DNA from: Streptomyces sp. NBC_00569
GTDB taxonomy: Bacteria > Actinomycetota > Actinomycetes > Streptomycetales > Streptomycetaceae
Assembly (NCBI RefSeq): GCF_036345255.1
Contig: NZ_CP107783.1
Location: 682,001 to 746,000, forward strand
DNA: 64,000 nucleotides
Direction: 5' to 3'
Shown here one piece after another: positions 15,436 through 23,451 of this stretch. Within the stretch, counting starts at the first letter, position 1. Every line of letters starts with the position of its first letter. The notes beneath the pieces were generated by a model. It was not told the DNA's origin and did not search any database. It was given only the letters and a program-made list of their open reading frames with translations. The position numbers and the translations under genes were made by a program.

Positions 15436-16374
15436 GTGACTTCTCTGTGCACGGCCACCGAGCTGCGCGTCGTGTCCGGCGACGCCGCACTGATCGCGTA
15501 CCTGCGCGCGCTCCGCGGGCAGGGCGTCGTCGAAAGTGTCTTCCAGCGGACTCTCAACCTGCTGACGCCTGGTGAGAGGCTCGTCGCCCTCGCCGTCCGA
15601 GGCGGGGACGACGCTCCCCTGACCCTCGTCACCGACGCGGACGCCTGGGCGGAGAGGGGCATCTCGGCGGGTCAGGCCGTGGAGTTCGCGCCGGGCGTCA
15701 TCACCGTCCGCACGGCGGACGCACCCCTGCGGGTGCATACGGAAGGCGCAGATGAATGGCATCCCATTCTTCCGTCGCTCACGGCGCTCGGCCCGGGCGA
15801 CCTCGCGGCCGCCGCCGCGGCGCTCGACCGGCTGGTACGGGCGCACGGCTCACGCGGCGGCATGCTCGGCCCGACTCCCACCGCATCGTCGATGGAGGCA
15901 GCCGTCACCCGGGCACTCGCCGACGGGCGCGACGCCCTCGTACGCGCGATCACGTCCGCGGACGACGCCGGCATGCGCCGCGGCGTCCTGGCACTTCTCG
16001 GGCTCGGCCCGGGACTGACGCCCGCGGGTGACGACTTCCTGACCGCCCTGGCCCTGCTGTCCTCGCTCCACGGCAGCCGGCTCGGCCCGTTCGGGCGGGC
16101 GCTTCAGGACGTCCTGCTCGAACACCCCGGCCGCACCACACGGTTGAGCGTCACCACGCTCGACGAGGCCCTGGCGGGACGAGCCCGCGCCTCACTGCTC
16201 GACGTCCTGCGCGCTCTGGCCCGCCCCTCCGGGTGGAGCGACACGCGGGCGGCCGAATCCATCCGCACCCCGGTCCGACACGTGCTGGCCATCGGTCACA
16301 CGTCCGGCACCGACATCTTGTCCGGTCTCGTGACCGGGCTTCGCCTGGAGAAAGAACTGCGAGGTTCGCTGTGA
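15436..16374 (+). CDS. allH: DUF2877 protein, AllH-like transcarbamylase subunit
   Basis: A 312-residue DUF2877 protein. The signature GLGPGLTPAGDDFLTALALL is near residue 193, and VLAIGHTSGTDILSGLVTGL lies near the C-terminus. In E. coli AllF, AllG and AllH together form oxamate transcarbamylase; the separate role of AllH is not well established. The GTG start follows GAGGAGGG closely. The stop overlaps the GTG of the fdrA-like gene (GTGA), so translation is coupled and the proteins are probably made in fixed proportion. Confidence 0.88.
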   Translation: MTSLCTATELRVVSGDAALIAYLRALRGQGVVESVFQRTLNLLTPGERLVALAVRGGDDAPLTLVTDADAWAERGISAGQAVEFAPGVITVRTADAPLRVHTEGADEWHPILPSLTALGPGDLAAAAAALDRLVRAHGSRGGMLGPTPTASSMEAAVTRALADGRDALVRAITSADDAGMRRGVLALLGLGPGLTPAGDDFLTALALLSSLHGSRLGPFGRALQDVLLEHPGRTTRLSVTTLDEALAGRARASLLDVLRALARPSGWSDTRAAESIRTPVRHVLAIGHTSGTDILSGLVTGLRLEKELRGSL

Positions 16375-17921
16375 GCATCACAGCAGTCGTCAAGAAGAAC
16401 ACCTACTTCGACTCGGTGTCCCTGATGTCCATCTCGACCCGGGCGAACCAACTGCCCGGCGTGGAGCAGGCGTTCGTCGCCATGGGCACCGAGATGAACA
16501 AGGGCGTGCTGAGCAACCTCGGCCTCCTCACGCCGGATCTCGGCGCCGCAGGCACCGGGGATCTCGTGATCGTCGTGGAGGCCGGCGAGGAAGCCGACCA
16601 CACAGCGCTGCTGGCGGAGATCGAGGACCTCCTCGTGCAGAAGGCGCCCAGCGCGAGGGGTGGTGCGGACACGGTCACGTACCGCACGATCGACGGCGCC
16701 GCGCGCGCCGTCCCCGAGGCGAACCTCGCGATCGTCGCGGTCAACGGCGCCTACGCGGGCCGGGAAGCCCGCAAGGCGCTGGAGAACGGCCTGCACGTGA
16801 TGGTCTTCAGCGACAACGTCCCCATCGAGGAAGAGGTCCGCCTCAAACAACTGGCGCACAGCAAGGGCCTGTTCATGATGGGGCCCGACTGCGGCACCGC
16901 GATCATCAACAATGTCGCGCTGTGCTTCGGCAACGCCGTGCGGCCCGGCACCGTCGGTGTCGTCGCGGCGTCCGGTACCGGCGCGCAGGAGGTCAGCGTC
17001 CGTATCCACGCGCTGGGTGCGGGTGTCTCCCAGCTCATCGGCACGGGCGGCCGCGATCTCAGCGAGCAGGTCGGCGGCATCATGATGATCGACGGGATCC
17101 GGGCGCTGGCCGACGATCCCGGGACCAGTGTGATCGTCCTCGTGTCCAAGCCGCCGGCTCCGGCGGTGCAGGACAAGGTGCTGGCCGAGATCGCGGGCGC
17201 GGGCAAGCCCGTGGTCGTCTACTTCGTCGGCGGATCCGAGGCGGCCGTGACCGCGGCCGGCGGGCATTTCGCCGCGAGCACCCAGGACGCGGCGCTCCAG
17301 GCCGTACGCCTCGGGGTCGACGCCCACGCGGCCGTCGACGAACTGGCCGCCAAGCAGGTGGACGAGGTCTGCGCCCGCCTCGCACCCGAACAGCGTTATG
17401 TGCGTGGCCTGTTCTGCGGCGGAACCCTGTGCGACGAGTCGATGTACGCGCTGCTCGAAGTCAGCGACAACGTGTGGAGCAACATCCAGAAGGACCCCGG
17501 GCGCCGCCTGACGGCCGGCAGTCCCAGCGTCGGGCACACCTTCCTCGACTTCGGCGACGACGACTTCACCAACGGCCGCCCGCACCCGATGATCGACCCG
17601 TCGCTGCGCCTGGCGCGCCTTGTGCAGGAGGCCGAGGACCCTCAGGTCGCCGTCATCCTCATGGACTTCGTCCTCGGGTTCGGAGCCCACGAGGACCCGG
17701 TCGGGGTCACGCTCCCCGCCATCGCCCAGGCCAGGAAGATCGCCTCCGACGCGGGCCGTCACCTGGAGATCGTGGGCTACGTCCTGGGCACCGACCTCGA
17801 CACCCCGGACCTCGCCGCGCAGGTCGCGGCCCTGGAGGCCGCCGGAGTCACCGTCACCCGCAGCAGCACCGAGACGGGCCGCTTCGCCCGTGAGACCGCC
17901 CGGAAGGCACACCGCGCATGA
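16371..17921 (+). CDS. fdrA: FdrA/AllF-like transcarbamylase subunit (acyl-CoA synthetase fold)
   Basis: A 516-residue FdrA-family protein. It has the family N-terminus (VVKKNTYFDSVSLMSISTRA) and succinyl-CoA-ligase-like nucleotide folds with PDCGTAIINNVALCFGNA and AASGTGAQEVSVRIHALGAG. E. coli FdrA was renamed AllF as part of the AllFGH oxamate transcarbamylase, which splits a carbamoyl amide with phosphate into carbamoyl phosphate and an acid amide. It overlaps allH by 4 nt upstream and allG by 4 nt downstream (ATGA). The true substrate here could be oxalurate or another N-carbamoyl compound from ring opening. Confidence 0.92.
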   Translation: MSITAVVKKNTYFDSVSLMSISTRANQLPGVEQAFVAMGTEMNKGVLSNLGLLTPDLGAAGTGDLVIVVEAGEEADHTALLAEIEDLLVQKAPSARGGADTVTYRTIDGAARAVPEANLAIVAVNGAYAGREARKALENGLHVMVFSDNVPIEEEVRLKQLAHSKGLFMMGPDCGTAIINNVALCFGNAVRPGTVGVVAASGTGAQEVSVRIHALGAGVSQLIGTGGRDLSEQVGGIMMIDGIRALADDPGTSVIVLVSKPPAPAVQDKVLAEIAGAGKPVVVYFVGGSEAAVTAAGGHFAASTQDAALQAVRLGVDAHAAVDELAAKQVDEVCARLAPEQRYVRGLFCGGTLCDESMYALLEVSDNVWSNIQKDPGRRLTAGSPSVGHTFLDFGDDDFTNGRPHPMIDPSLRLARLVQEAEDPQVAVILMDFVLGFGAHEDPVGVTLPAIAQARKIASDAGRHLEIVGYVLGTDLDTPDLAAQVAALEAAGVTVTRSSTETGRFARETARKAHRA

Positions 17922-19345
17922 GCACTCAGGCCACCAGCCTCTTCACCAGCGACCTCAGCGTCGTCAACGTCGGACTGGCCATGTTCGACCGGGATCTCAC
18001 CGCCCAGGGCGCGCAGGTCACGACCCTCGACTGGACTCCGCCCGGCGGCGGCAGCCCCGAGGTCCTCGCGGCTCTCGACGCACTGGAGGACCCGCGCGTC
18101 GCCGAGCGGACCGACGCGGCCAATGCCGAAGCCGTCGACCGCATCATCGGCGCACGGCCGATGCTGGTCGGCTTCGGCCGGGCCATCGACGTCGTGCCCG
18201 GGATGACCCCGACCACGATCCTGCACGCCGGACCGCCGATCACCTGGGACCGTATGGCGGGCGCCATGAAGGGGGCCGTCACCGGCGCCCTCGTGTTCGA
18301 GGGCCTGGCGCGTGATCTCGACGACGCCGAACGGCTCGCGGCGTCCGGCGAGATCACGTTCTCGCCCTGCCACGAACACGACTGCGTCGGTTCGATGGCC
18401 GGAGTCACGTCCGCGTCGATGTACATGCACGTCGTCCGCAACGAGACCCACGGCAACACCGCCTTCACCAACCTCTCCGAACAGATGGCGAAGATCCTTC
18501 GCATGGGGGCGAACGACGAGAGCGTCATCGAGCGCCTCGTGTGGATGCGGGACGTCCTCGGCCCCATGCTCAAGGAGGCCATGGAGATCGGCGGCCCCGT
18601 CGACCTGCGCCTCCTGCTCTCCCAGGCGCTGCACATGGGCGACGAGTGCCACAACCGCAACATCGCGGGCACCCTGCTCCTCACGCAGGCACTCACCCCC
18701 GCCCTGCTGCAGACGAGCTTCACCACCGAGCAGAAGAAGGAGGTCTTCGACTTCATCGCCGGCTCGGACTACTTCTCCGGACCCACGTGGCTCGCCATGG
18801 CCAAGGCCGCCATGGACGCCGCCCACGGCATCGAGGGTTCGACGATCGTGACGACGATGGCCCGCAACGGCGTCGAGTTCGGCCTCCGCGTCAGCGGCCT
18901 GCCCGGGAACCAGTGGCTCACGGGCCCGGCCCAGCCGGTGATCGGGCCGATGTTCGCCGGGTTCAAGCCCGAGGACGCCGGCCTGGACATCGGTGACAGC
19001 GCGATCAGTGAGACGTACGGCTTCGGCGGGTTCGCCATGGCGACCGCACCCGCCATCGTCGCGCTCGTCGGCGGAACCGTGCAGGAGGCCGTCGCCTTCA
19101 CCCGGGACATGGGCGAGATCACGACGACGCAGAACCCGAACGTCACCATCCCCGCCCTGGGTTTCGAGGGCATCCCCACCGGCATCGACGTCCGCAAGGT
19201 CCTGGCCACCGGGATCCTGCCGGTCATCAACACCGCGATCGCCCACAGGGAAGCGGGCATCGGGATGATCGGCGCCGGCATCACGCACCCGCCCGCCGCA
19301 GTCTTCGAGCAGGCCGCCAGAGCTCTCGCCCGCACGGTCGCCTGA
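17918..19345 (+). CDS. allG: DUF1116 protein, AllG-like transcarbamylase subunit
   Basis: A 475-residue DUF1116 protein. It contains FSPCHEHDCVGSMAGVTSAS near residue 148 and HMGDECHNRNIAG near residue 240, with conserved His/Cys/Asp/Glu residues suitable for catalysis or metal binding. DUF1116 corresponds to E. coli YlbE/AllG, a required partner of AllF and AllH. The ATGA overlap with fdrA shows coupling. A CodB-like permease follows 30 nt later, so the operon carries both the importer and the carbamoyl-cleaving enzyme. Standard length; no damage seen. Confidence 0.9.
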   Translation: MSTQATSLFTSDLSVVNVGLAMFDRDLTAQGAQVTTLDWTPPGGGSPEVLAALDALEDPRVAERTDAANAEAVDRIIGARPMLVGFGRAIDVVPGMTPTTILHAGPPITWDRMAGAMKGAVTGALVFEGLARDLDDAERLAASGEITFSPCHEHDCVGSMAGVTSASMYMHVVRNETHGNTAFTNLSEQMAKILRMGANDESVIERLVWMRDVLGPMLKEAMEIGGPVDLRLLLSQALHMGDECHNRNIAGTLLLTQALTPALLQTSFTTEQKKEVFDFIAGSDYFSGPTWLAMAKAAMDAAHGIEGSTIVTTMARNGVEFGLRVSGLPGNQWLTGPAQPVIGPMFAGFKPEDAGLDIGDSAISETYGFGGFAMATAPAIVALVGGTVQEAVAFTRDMGEITTTQNPNVTIPALGFEGIPTGIDVRKVLATGILPVINTAIAHREAGIGMIGAGITHPPAAVFEQAARALARTVA

Positions 19346-19375
19346 CGGCGCGCCGGCCAATCCACGGAGACCCAC

Positions 19376-20692
19376 ATGAACAGAAGCGATCCCGCCCCGG
19401 CGGAAACGGCCCACGCGGGCCTCGAGCTGGACCCGGAGTACGAGCACACTCCCGTTCCTACGGAGAGCCGCAAGTCCCTTCTCACCGTGTCGGCCGTGTG
19501 GTTCGGGTTCCCGATGATCCTGACCAACGCCGTCCCCGGCGGGATCGTCGTCGCGCTCATGGGCTTCTGGCGCGGTCTGGCCGCGATCGTCGCCGCGAAC
19601 CTCGTGATGCTGGTCTACGTCGGACTGCTCAGTCACCGGGCGGGCAGCACGGGCGAGAGCTTCTCGCTCCAGGCGACCAAGACGTTCGGCAGGGTCGGCT
19701 ACGTCGTCGCGTCCGGATTCCTCGCGACGGTCGTCGTCGGGTGGTTCGCCTTCAACACCGGCGCGACGGGGGCCACCCTGCACCAGGCGTTCGGCTGGCA
19801 CGAACAACTCGTCGCCGCCGTCGCCGGGGTGGCCTTCGTCGCGATCACGTTCCTCGGCATCCGCGCCCTGTCCTGGCTGGGCGCGGTGGCCGCCCCGCTG
19901 TTCATCCTCGTCGGGCTGATAGCCCTGGTGATCGTCTCCAGGGACCACGACCTCGGGAGCGTCCTCGACTACAAGGGTGTCGGCGGGAACAGCGCCCTCA
20001 CCTTCGGCGCCGCCGTCTCCCTCATCATGGCGACGTTCGCGGACTCCGGCACGATGACGGCCGACTTCACCCGCTGGTCACGGAACGGCAGGCAGGCCGT
20101 CATCGCGACGGCCACCGCGTTCCCCGTGGCGAGTCTCGTCGCCCAGGTAACCGGAGGCATCGTCGTGGCGGCCGGCGCCGTGGCCTCGGCGGGCACGGTC
20201 GGCGGCAACTTCCTCCCGATCCTCACCGGCGGTCGCGGGGTCACCCTCGACGTACTGGCCGCGGTGTTCGTCTTCGTCAACCTCGGCTCCGTCTGCAGCC
20301 ACTGCCTCTACAACGGCGCGCTCAGCTGGTCGCATCTGACCCGTACGAGGATGCGGGTGATGACGATCGTCCTGGGGGCCGTCGGCACGGTTGCCGCGCT
20401 GGCCGGTGTGTGGGACCACTTCCTCGACTGGCTGGTCGTCCTCAGCGTGTTCGTCCCACCGCTCGGCGGCGTCCTGATCGCCGACCAGGTGCTGCTGCGC
20501 CGCCGGCTCGACGGGCGGGCCGAGGCCGCGGTGCGTCCCACGGCGTTCGCCGCGTGGGCCGCCGGAGCGGCCGCCGGGGGGCTCGTGCACTGGTACGCGC
20601 CGCAGTTCTCCGACGCCGTCACCGGCCTGCTCGTCGCCCTGGTCGCCTACGCCGTGCTGGAGGGGATGCCCGCACGAAGCCGGGGCGCGTGA
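19376..20692 (+). CDS. CodB-like NCS1 permease
   Basis: A 438-residue cytosine/purine permease of the NCS1 family with about 12 membrane segments: LLTVSAVWFGFPMILTNAVP in helix 1 and GTMTADFTRWSRNGRQAV in the middle, as in CodB-type transporters. It is the last gene of the allH-fdrA-allG operon and starts 30 nt after allG with GGAG upstream. It probably imports the ring compound or its ureido derivative. The stop lies only 20 nt from the stop of the facing GntR gene, with no room for a clear terminator. Confidence 0.88.
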   Translation: MNRSDPAPAETAHAGLELDPEYEHTPVPTESRKSLLTVSAVWFGFPMILTNAVPGGIVVALMGFWRGLAAIVAANLVMLVYVGLLSHRAGSTGESFSLQATKTFGRVGYVVASGFLATVVVGWFAFNTGATGATLHQAFGWHEQLVAAVAGVAFVAITFLGIRALSWLGAVAAPLFILVGLIALVIVSRDHDLGSVLDYKGVGGNSALTFGAAVSLIMATFADSGTMTADFTRWSRNGRQAVIATATAFPVASLVAQVTGGIVVAAGAVASAGTVGGNFLPILTGGRGVTLDVLAAVFVFVNLGSVCSHCLYNGALSWSHLTRTRMRVMTIVLGAVGTVAALAGVWDHFLDWLVVLSVFVPPLGGVLIADQVLLRRRLDGRAEAAVRPTAFAAWAAGAAAGGLVHWYAPQFSDAVTGLLVALVAYAVLEGMPARSRGA

Positions 20693-20712
20693 TGGCGGAC
20701 GCGGGTGTGCGG

Positions 20713-21366
20713 CTACTGCTCCGGGGTGCGCCTGCGGTGCGCGGCGGCCTCGCTGCGGCCGGTCGCGAGGTGCTTGAGGGCCAGCTCCTCGACGCGCGGC
20801 ACGTCCCGGGCCTCGATCGCCTCGTACAGCTCCTCGTGCTCCTTGGCGACGCCGGAGATGTCGTCGTGCTGGCCGAGCAGCCATCGCATGCGGCTGCTCA
20901 GGGTGCGGCCGAGCTCGTTCAGGAGCTCGTTGTCGGCGAGCGCTGTCACCGTCTCGTGGAAGTCGGCGGCGGCCCGCCGCGCGGGTACGGCATCGCCCTT
21001 GGCCGCCGCCCTCAGCTCGGCGTCCAGATCGGCCCGCAGCCGCGCGAGTCCCGCGCGGGTGCGCCGCTGGGCGGCGAGACGGAACGCCAGCATCTCCAGG
21101 GCGGCCTTGACCTCGTCGAGGTCCTCGACGTCGGAGGCGGTGAACTCACGCACCACCGCCCAGCTCCGCGGGCGCGGGGTGACAAGACCCTCGTTCACCA
21201 GGTCCTTGAGGGCGTCACGGACGGGCAGGCGGCTCACCCCGAGTTCGGCCGCCAGTTCCCGCTCCACGAGCTTGCTGCCCGGCGCCCGCACACCGTCGAG
21301 AATCTGATCGCGCAGCGTGCGCGTGACCCGTTCCGACTCGGGTTCAAAAGTGTCATCCCCTGCCAT
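20713..21366 (-). CDS. GntR-family regulator (FCD type)
   Basis: A 217-residue GntR: N-terminal winged helix at about residues 8-75 (LRDQILDGVRAPGSKLVERE, then LGVSRLPVRDALKDLVNEGL) and a helical FCD ligand domain with ADFHETVTALADNELL. It closely resembles the GntR at 62661-63299 along its whole length, down to the N-terminal MAG..FEPESERVTR, so the two are paralogues. ATG 21366 is chosen to match that paralogue. A likely effector is a nucleobase or ureido acid, and the GTATAC sites at 12.66 and 15.37 kb are candidate targets. Confidence 0.9.
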   Translation of the reverse strand: MAGDDTFEPESERVTRTLRDQILDGVRAPGSKLVERELAAELGVSRLPVRDALKDLVNEGLVTPRPRSWAVVREFTASDVEDLDEVKAALEMLAFRLAAQRRTRAGLARLRADLDAELRAAAKGDAVPARRAAADFHETVTALADNELLNELGRTLSSRMRWLLGQHDDISGVAKEHEELYEAIEARDVPRVEELALKHLATGRSEAAAHRRRTPEQ

Positions 21367-21451
21367 GACCCCTATTCTCGCACCGCGTCGCAGGTCATTC
21401 GGCCCTGCCCCACCCTCGGCGGGAGGCACGGGACAGGCGTCCGGGCCACGG

Positions 21452-22138
21452 TCAGCCGGCCTGGGCACCGGAGCCGGTCTCCTGCTGGTCGAGGATGGCC
21501 ACGGCGATGGCCGCCGCGGCGCCTGCGTCCCCGTCCTCGACGGCCCGGTGCAGATCCTCGTGCGACGTGTCGTCGCCGCTGAGGGTGCGCTTCATGCACT
21601 GGTCGGCCTTGACGCTGTCGCGCAGGGCTTCGCTCATGCCCCGGTAGAGGTTCTGCAGCACGGGGTTGTGTGAGGCCTCCGCGATGCGGAGGTGGAAGTC
21701 GACGTCGGCGTCCGCGAAGGCGTCCCCGTCGGCGTTCCGGCTCGCGTCGGCCCGGTCGTCCAGGGCCTTCTGCATCTGCTGGAGATCGTCCGCCGTGCGC
21801 CTCGTCGCGGCGAGCCGGGCGGCGACGATGTCCAGGCCACGGCGTACGTCGATGATGTCCTGGGCGGCGGCGCGCTCGAGCTGGCGGCGCAGCGCGACCT
21901 CGGCCTCGTCGGTGGCCGTCACGAAGGTCCCGTTGCCCTGACGGGTCATCAGCAGACCTGAGTGCACCAGGACGCGCACGGCCTCGCGCACCGACAGGCG
22001 GCTGACGCCCAGCGTCTCGGCGAGCCGGCTCTCGGACGGGATCTTGTCGCCGAGCTGCCAGGCCCCTGTCGCGATCTCCTGTCGCAGCGCGGCGATCACG
22101 GTGTCGACGAGCGACGGAGCCCGTTCCACGTTTTTCAT
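21452..22138 (-). CDS. GntR-family regulator (FCD type)
   Basis: A 228-residue GntR with a winged helix (LGVSRLSVREAVRVLVHSGL near residue 45) and a C-terminal FCD domain (VDFHLRIAEASHNPVLQNLY). It is not closely similar to the neighbouring GntR. It is divergent from the amidohydrolase/ABC transporter operon; a perfect 13-bp palindrome just upstream of its start is the expected operator. ATG 22138 is preceded by AAGGGG. It probably represses the amidohydrolase operon until the substrate or product is present. Confidence 0.9.
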   Translation of the reverse strand: MKNVERAPSLVDTVIAALRQEIATGAWQLGDKIPSESRLAETLGVSRLSVREAVRVLVHSGLLMTRQGNGTFVTATDEAEVALRRQLERAAAQDIIDVRRGLDIVAARLAATRRTADDLQQMQKALDDRADASRNADGDAFADADVDFHLRIAEASHNPVLQNLYRGMSEALRDSVKADQCMKRTLSGDDTSHEDLHRAVEDGDAGAAAAIAVAILDQQETGSGAQAG

Positions 22139-22154
22139 CCCAACCCCTTCTCTA

Positions 22155-22167
22155 GTCATCTGATGAC
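22155..22167. promoter_or_regulatory. GTCATC-T-GATGAC palindrome, likely GntR operator
   Basis: A perfect 13-bp inverted repeat lying 16 nt upstream of the GntR start and 48 nt upstream of the divergent amidohydrolase. Size and symmetry fit FCD-type GntR operators. Confidence 0.7.
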
Positions 22168-22215
22168 CTGATAACTCTAACGGTCGGTCGTCTCCAACGA
22201 AGGAGTAATGCCGTC

Positions 22216-23451
22216 ATGACGCACATCTTGTTCACCGCAATACGTCTGGACGGCGGGCAGCCCCGCGACGTTCTGGTCGCCGACGGGCGTATCGCCGCCA
22301 TCACCCCTCCCGCTCTGCCTGAAGAGTACGAAGTCGTGGACGGCGGCGGCGCCTTGGCCCTGCCTTCGCCGGTCGACGCGCATATCCATCCCGACAAGAC
22401 CACCTGGGGCCAGACCTGGCTCAGCCGCACTCCCGCGTCGAGCCTGCGGGAACTGATCGACGGCGATGTGGCCGCGCGAGCCGCCATGCCGGCGCCGGCC
22501 GAGGACCGAGCCGGTGCGCTCATGGACCGTGCCATCACCCGCGGCACCCGCGCGATGCGAGCGCATGTCGACGTCGCGCCCGTCCATGGGCTGTCCAATG
22601 TGCACGGCGTCCGTGCCGCCGCGACCTCGCGCGCCGACCTGCTCGACGTGCAGGTGGTGGCCTTCCCCCAGCTCGGCCTGCTCACCGAGCCGGGGACGGC
22701 CGAGCTTCTCGAGAAGGCCCTGTCCGAGGGTGCCGACGTGCTCGGCGGACTGGATCCCGTGGGCGTGGACGGGGACATGCACGGGCAGTTGGACGTCCTG
22801 TTCGGCCTGTCCGAGAGGGCGGCCGTCCCGCTGGACATCCACCTGCACGACGGCGGTCCGTCCGGTATCGAACAGGTCACCGAGATCGCCCGCCGTACGG
22901 TGACGCACGGCATGCAGGGACGCGTCACGGTCAGCCACGCCTTCTGCGTCGCCGACCTCGCCGGCGACGAGCTGACGCGGGTCGGCGAGATCCTCGCCGA
23001 GGCGGGCGTGTCCCTGACGACCTGCGCCCTGGGCGCCGATCCCGTCGTCCCCTTCGGTCCGCTGGGCGAGCTCGGAGTGCTGGTCGCCGCGGGCTCCGAC
23101 GGCGTACGCGACCCATGGACACCGTTCGGCGACGGCGACATGATCACGCGGGCCCATCTCCTCGCGTACCGCACCGACGCGCGCACGGACGCCGAACTCG
23201 CCGCGTGCTACGCCGTCGTGGCCCACGGGGGCGCCGCGCTCCTGGGCCTTGAGCGGACGGAGCTGCGCGTCGGTGACCCCGCCGACTTCGTCCTGCTTCC
23301 CGGCGACTCCGTGGCGCAGGTCGTCGTGGACCGGCCCGTCCCGTCCCTCGTCGTCCGCGCGGGCCGTGTGATCGCCCGCGACGGGCAGCTGGCCGTCGGC
23401 GGGCAGCAGCGCGCCGCAGGCGACCGACTCGTCGAGGGGGCCTCCCGATGA
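22216..23451 (+). CDS. Cytosine-deaminase-like amidohydrolase
   Basis: A 411-residue metal-dependent amidohydrolase of the cytosine deaminase branch. Metal ligands are His56/His58 (DAHIHPDK), a histidine in SHAFC and an aspartate in GSDGVRDPW. The motif that in CodA reads HCDE/HLDE, carrying the catalytic Glu, is HLHDGG here (His209, His211, Asp212), so the chemistry or substrate should differ from cytosine deamination. It could open or deaminate another cyclic amide. It starts after AAGGAG and ends with an ATGA overlap into the ABC-transporter binding protein, a strong sign that the transporter brings its substrate. Confidence 0.85.
   Translation: MTHILFTAIRLDGGQPRDVLVADGRIAAITPPALPEEYEVVDGGGALALPSPVDAHIHPDKTTWGQTWLSRTPASSLRELIDGDVAARAAMPAPAEDRAGALMDRAITRGTRAMRAHVDVAPVHGLSNVHGVRAAATSRADLLDVQVVAFPQLGLLTEPGTAELLEKALSEGADVLGGLDPVGVDGDMHGQLDVLFGLSERAAVPLDIHLHDGGPSGIEQVTEIARRTVTHGMQGRVTVSHAFCVADLAGDELTRVGEILAEAGVSLTTCALGADPVVPFGPLGELGVLVAAGSDGVRDPWTPFGDGDMITRAHLLAYRTDARTDAELAACYAVVAHGGAALLGLERTELRVGDPADFVLLPGDSVAQVVVDRPVPSLVVRAGRVIARDGQLAVGGQQRAAGDRLVEGASR

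Noticed and set aside
17777..19948. Long open frame on the minus strand opposite fdrA/allG/permease
   Set aside because: It is antisense to three strong genes; its product is low-complexity and rich in Arg/Gly/Asp/His with no motif. High GC leaves such frames open by chance.
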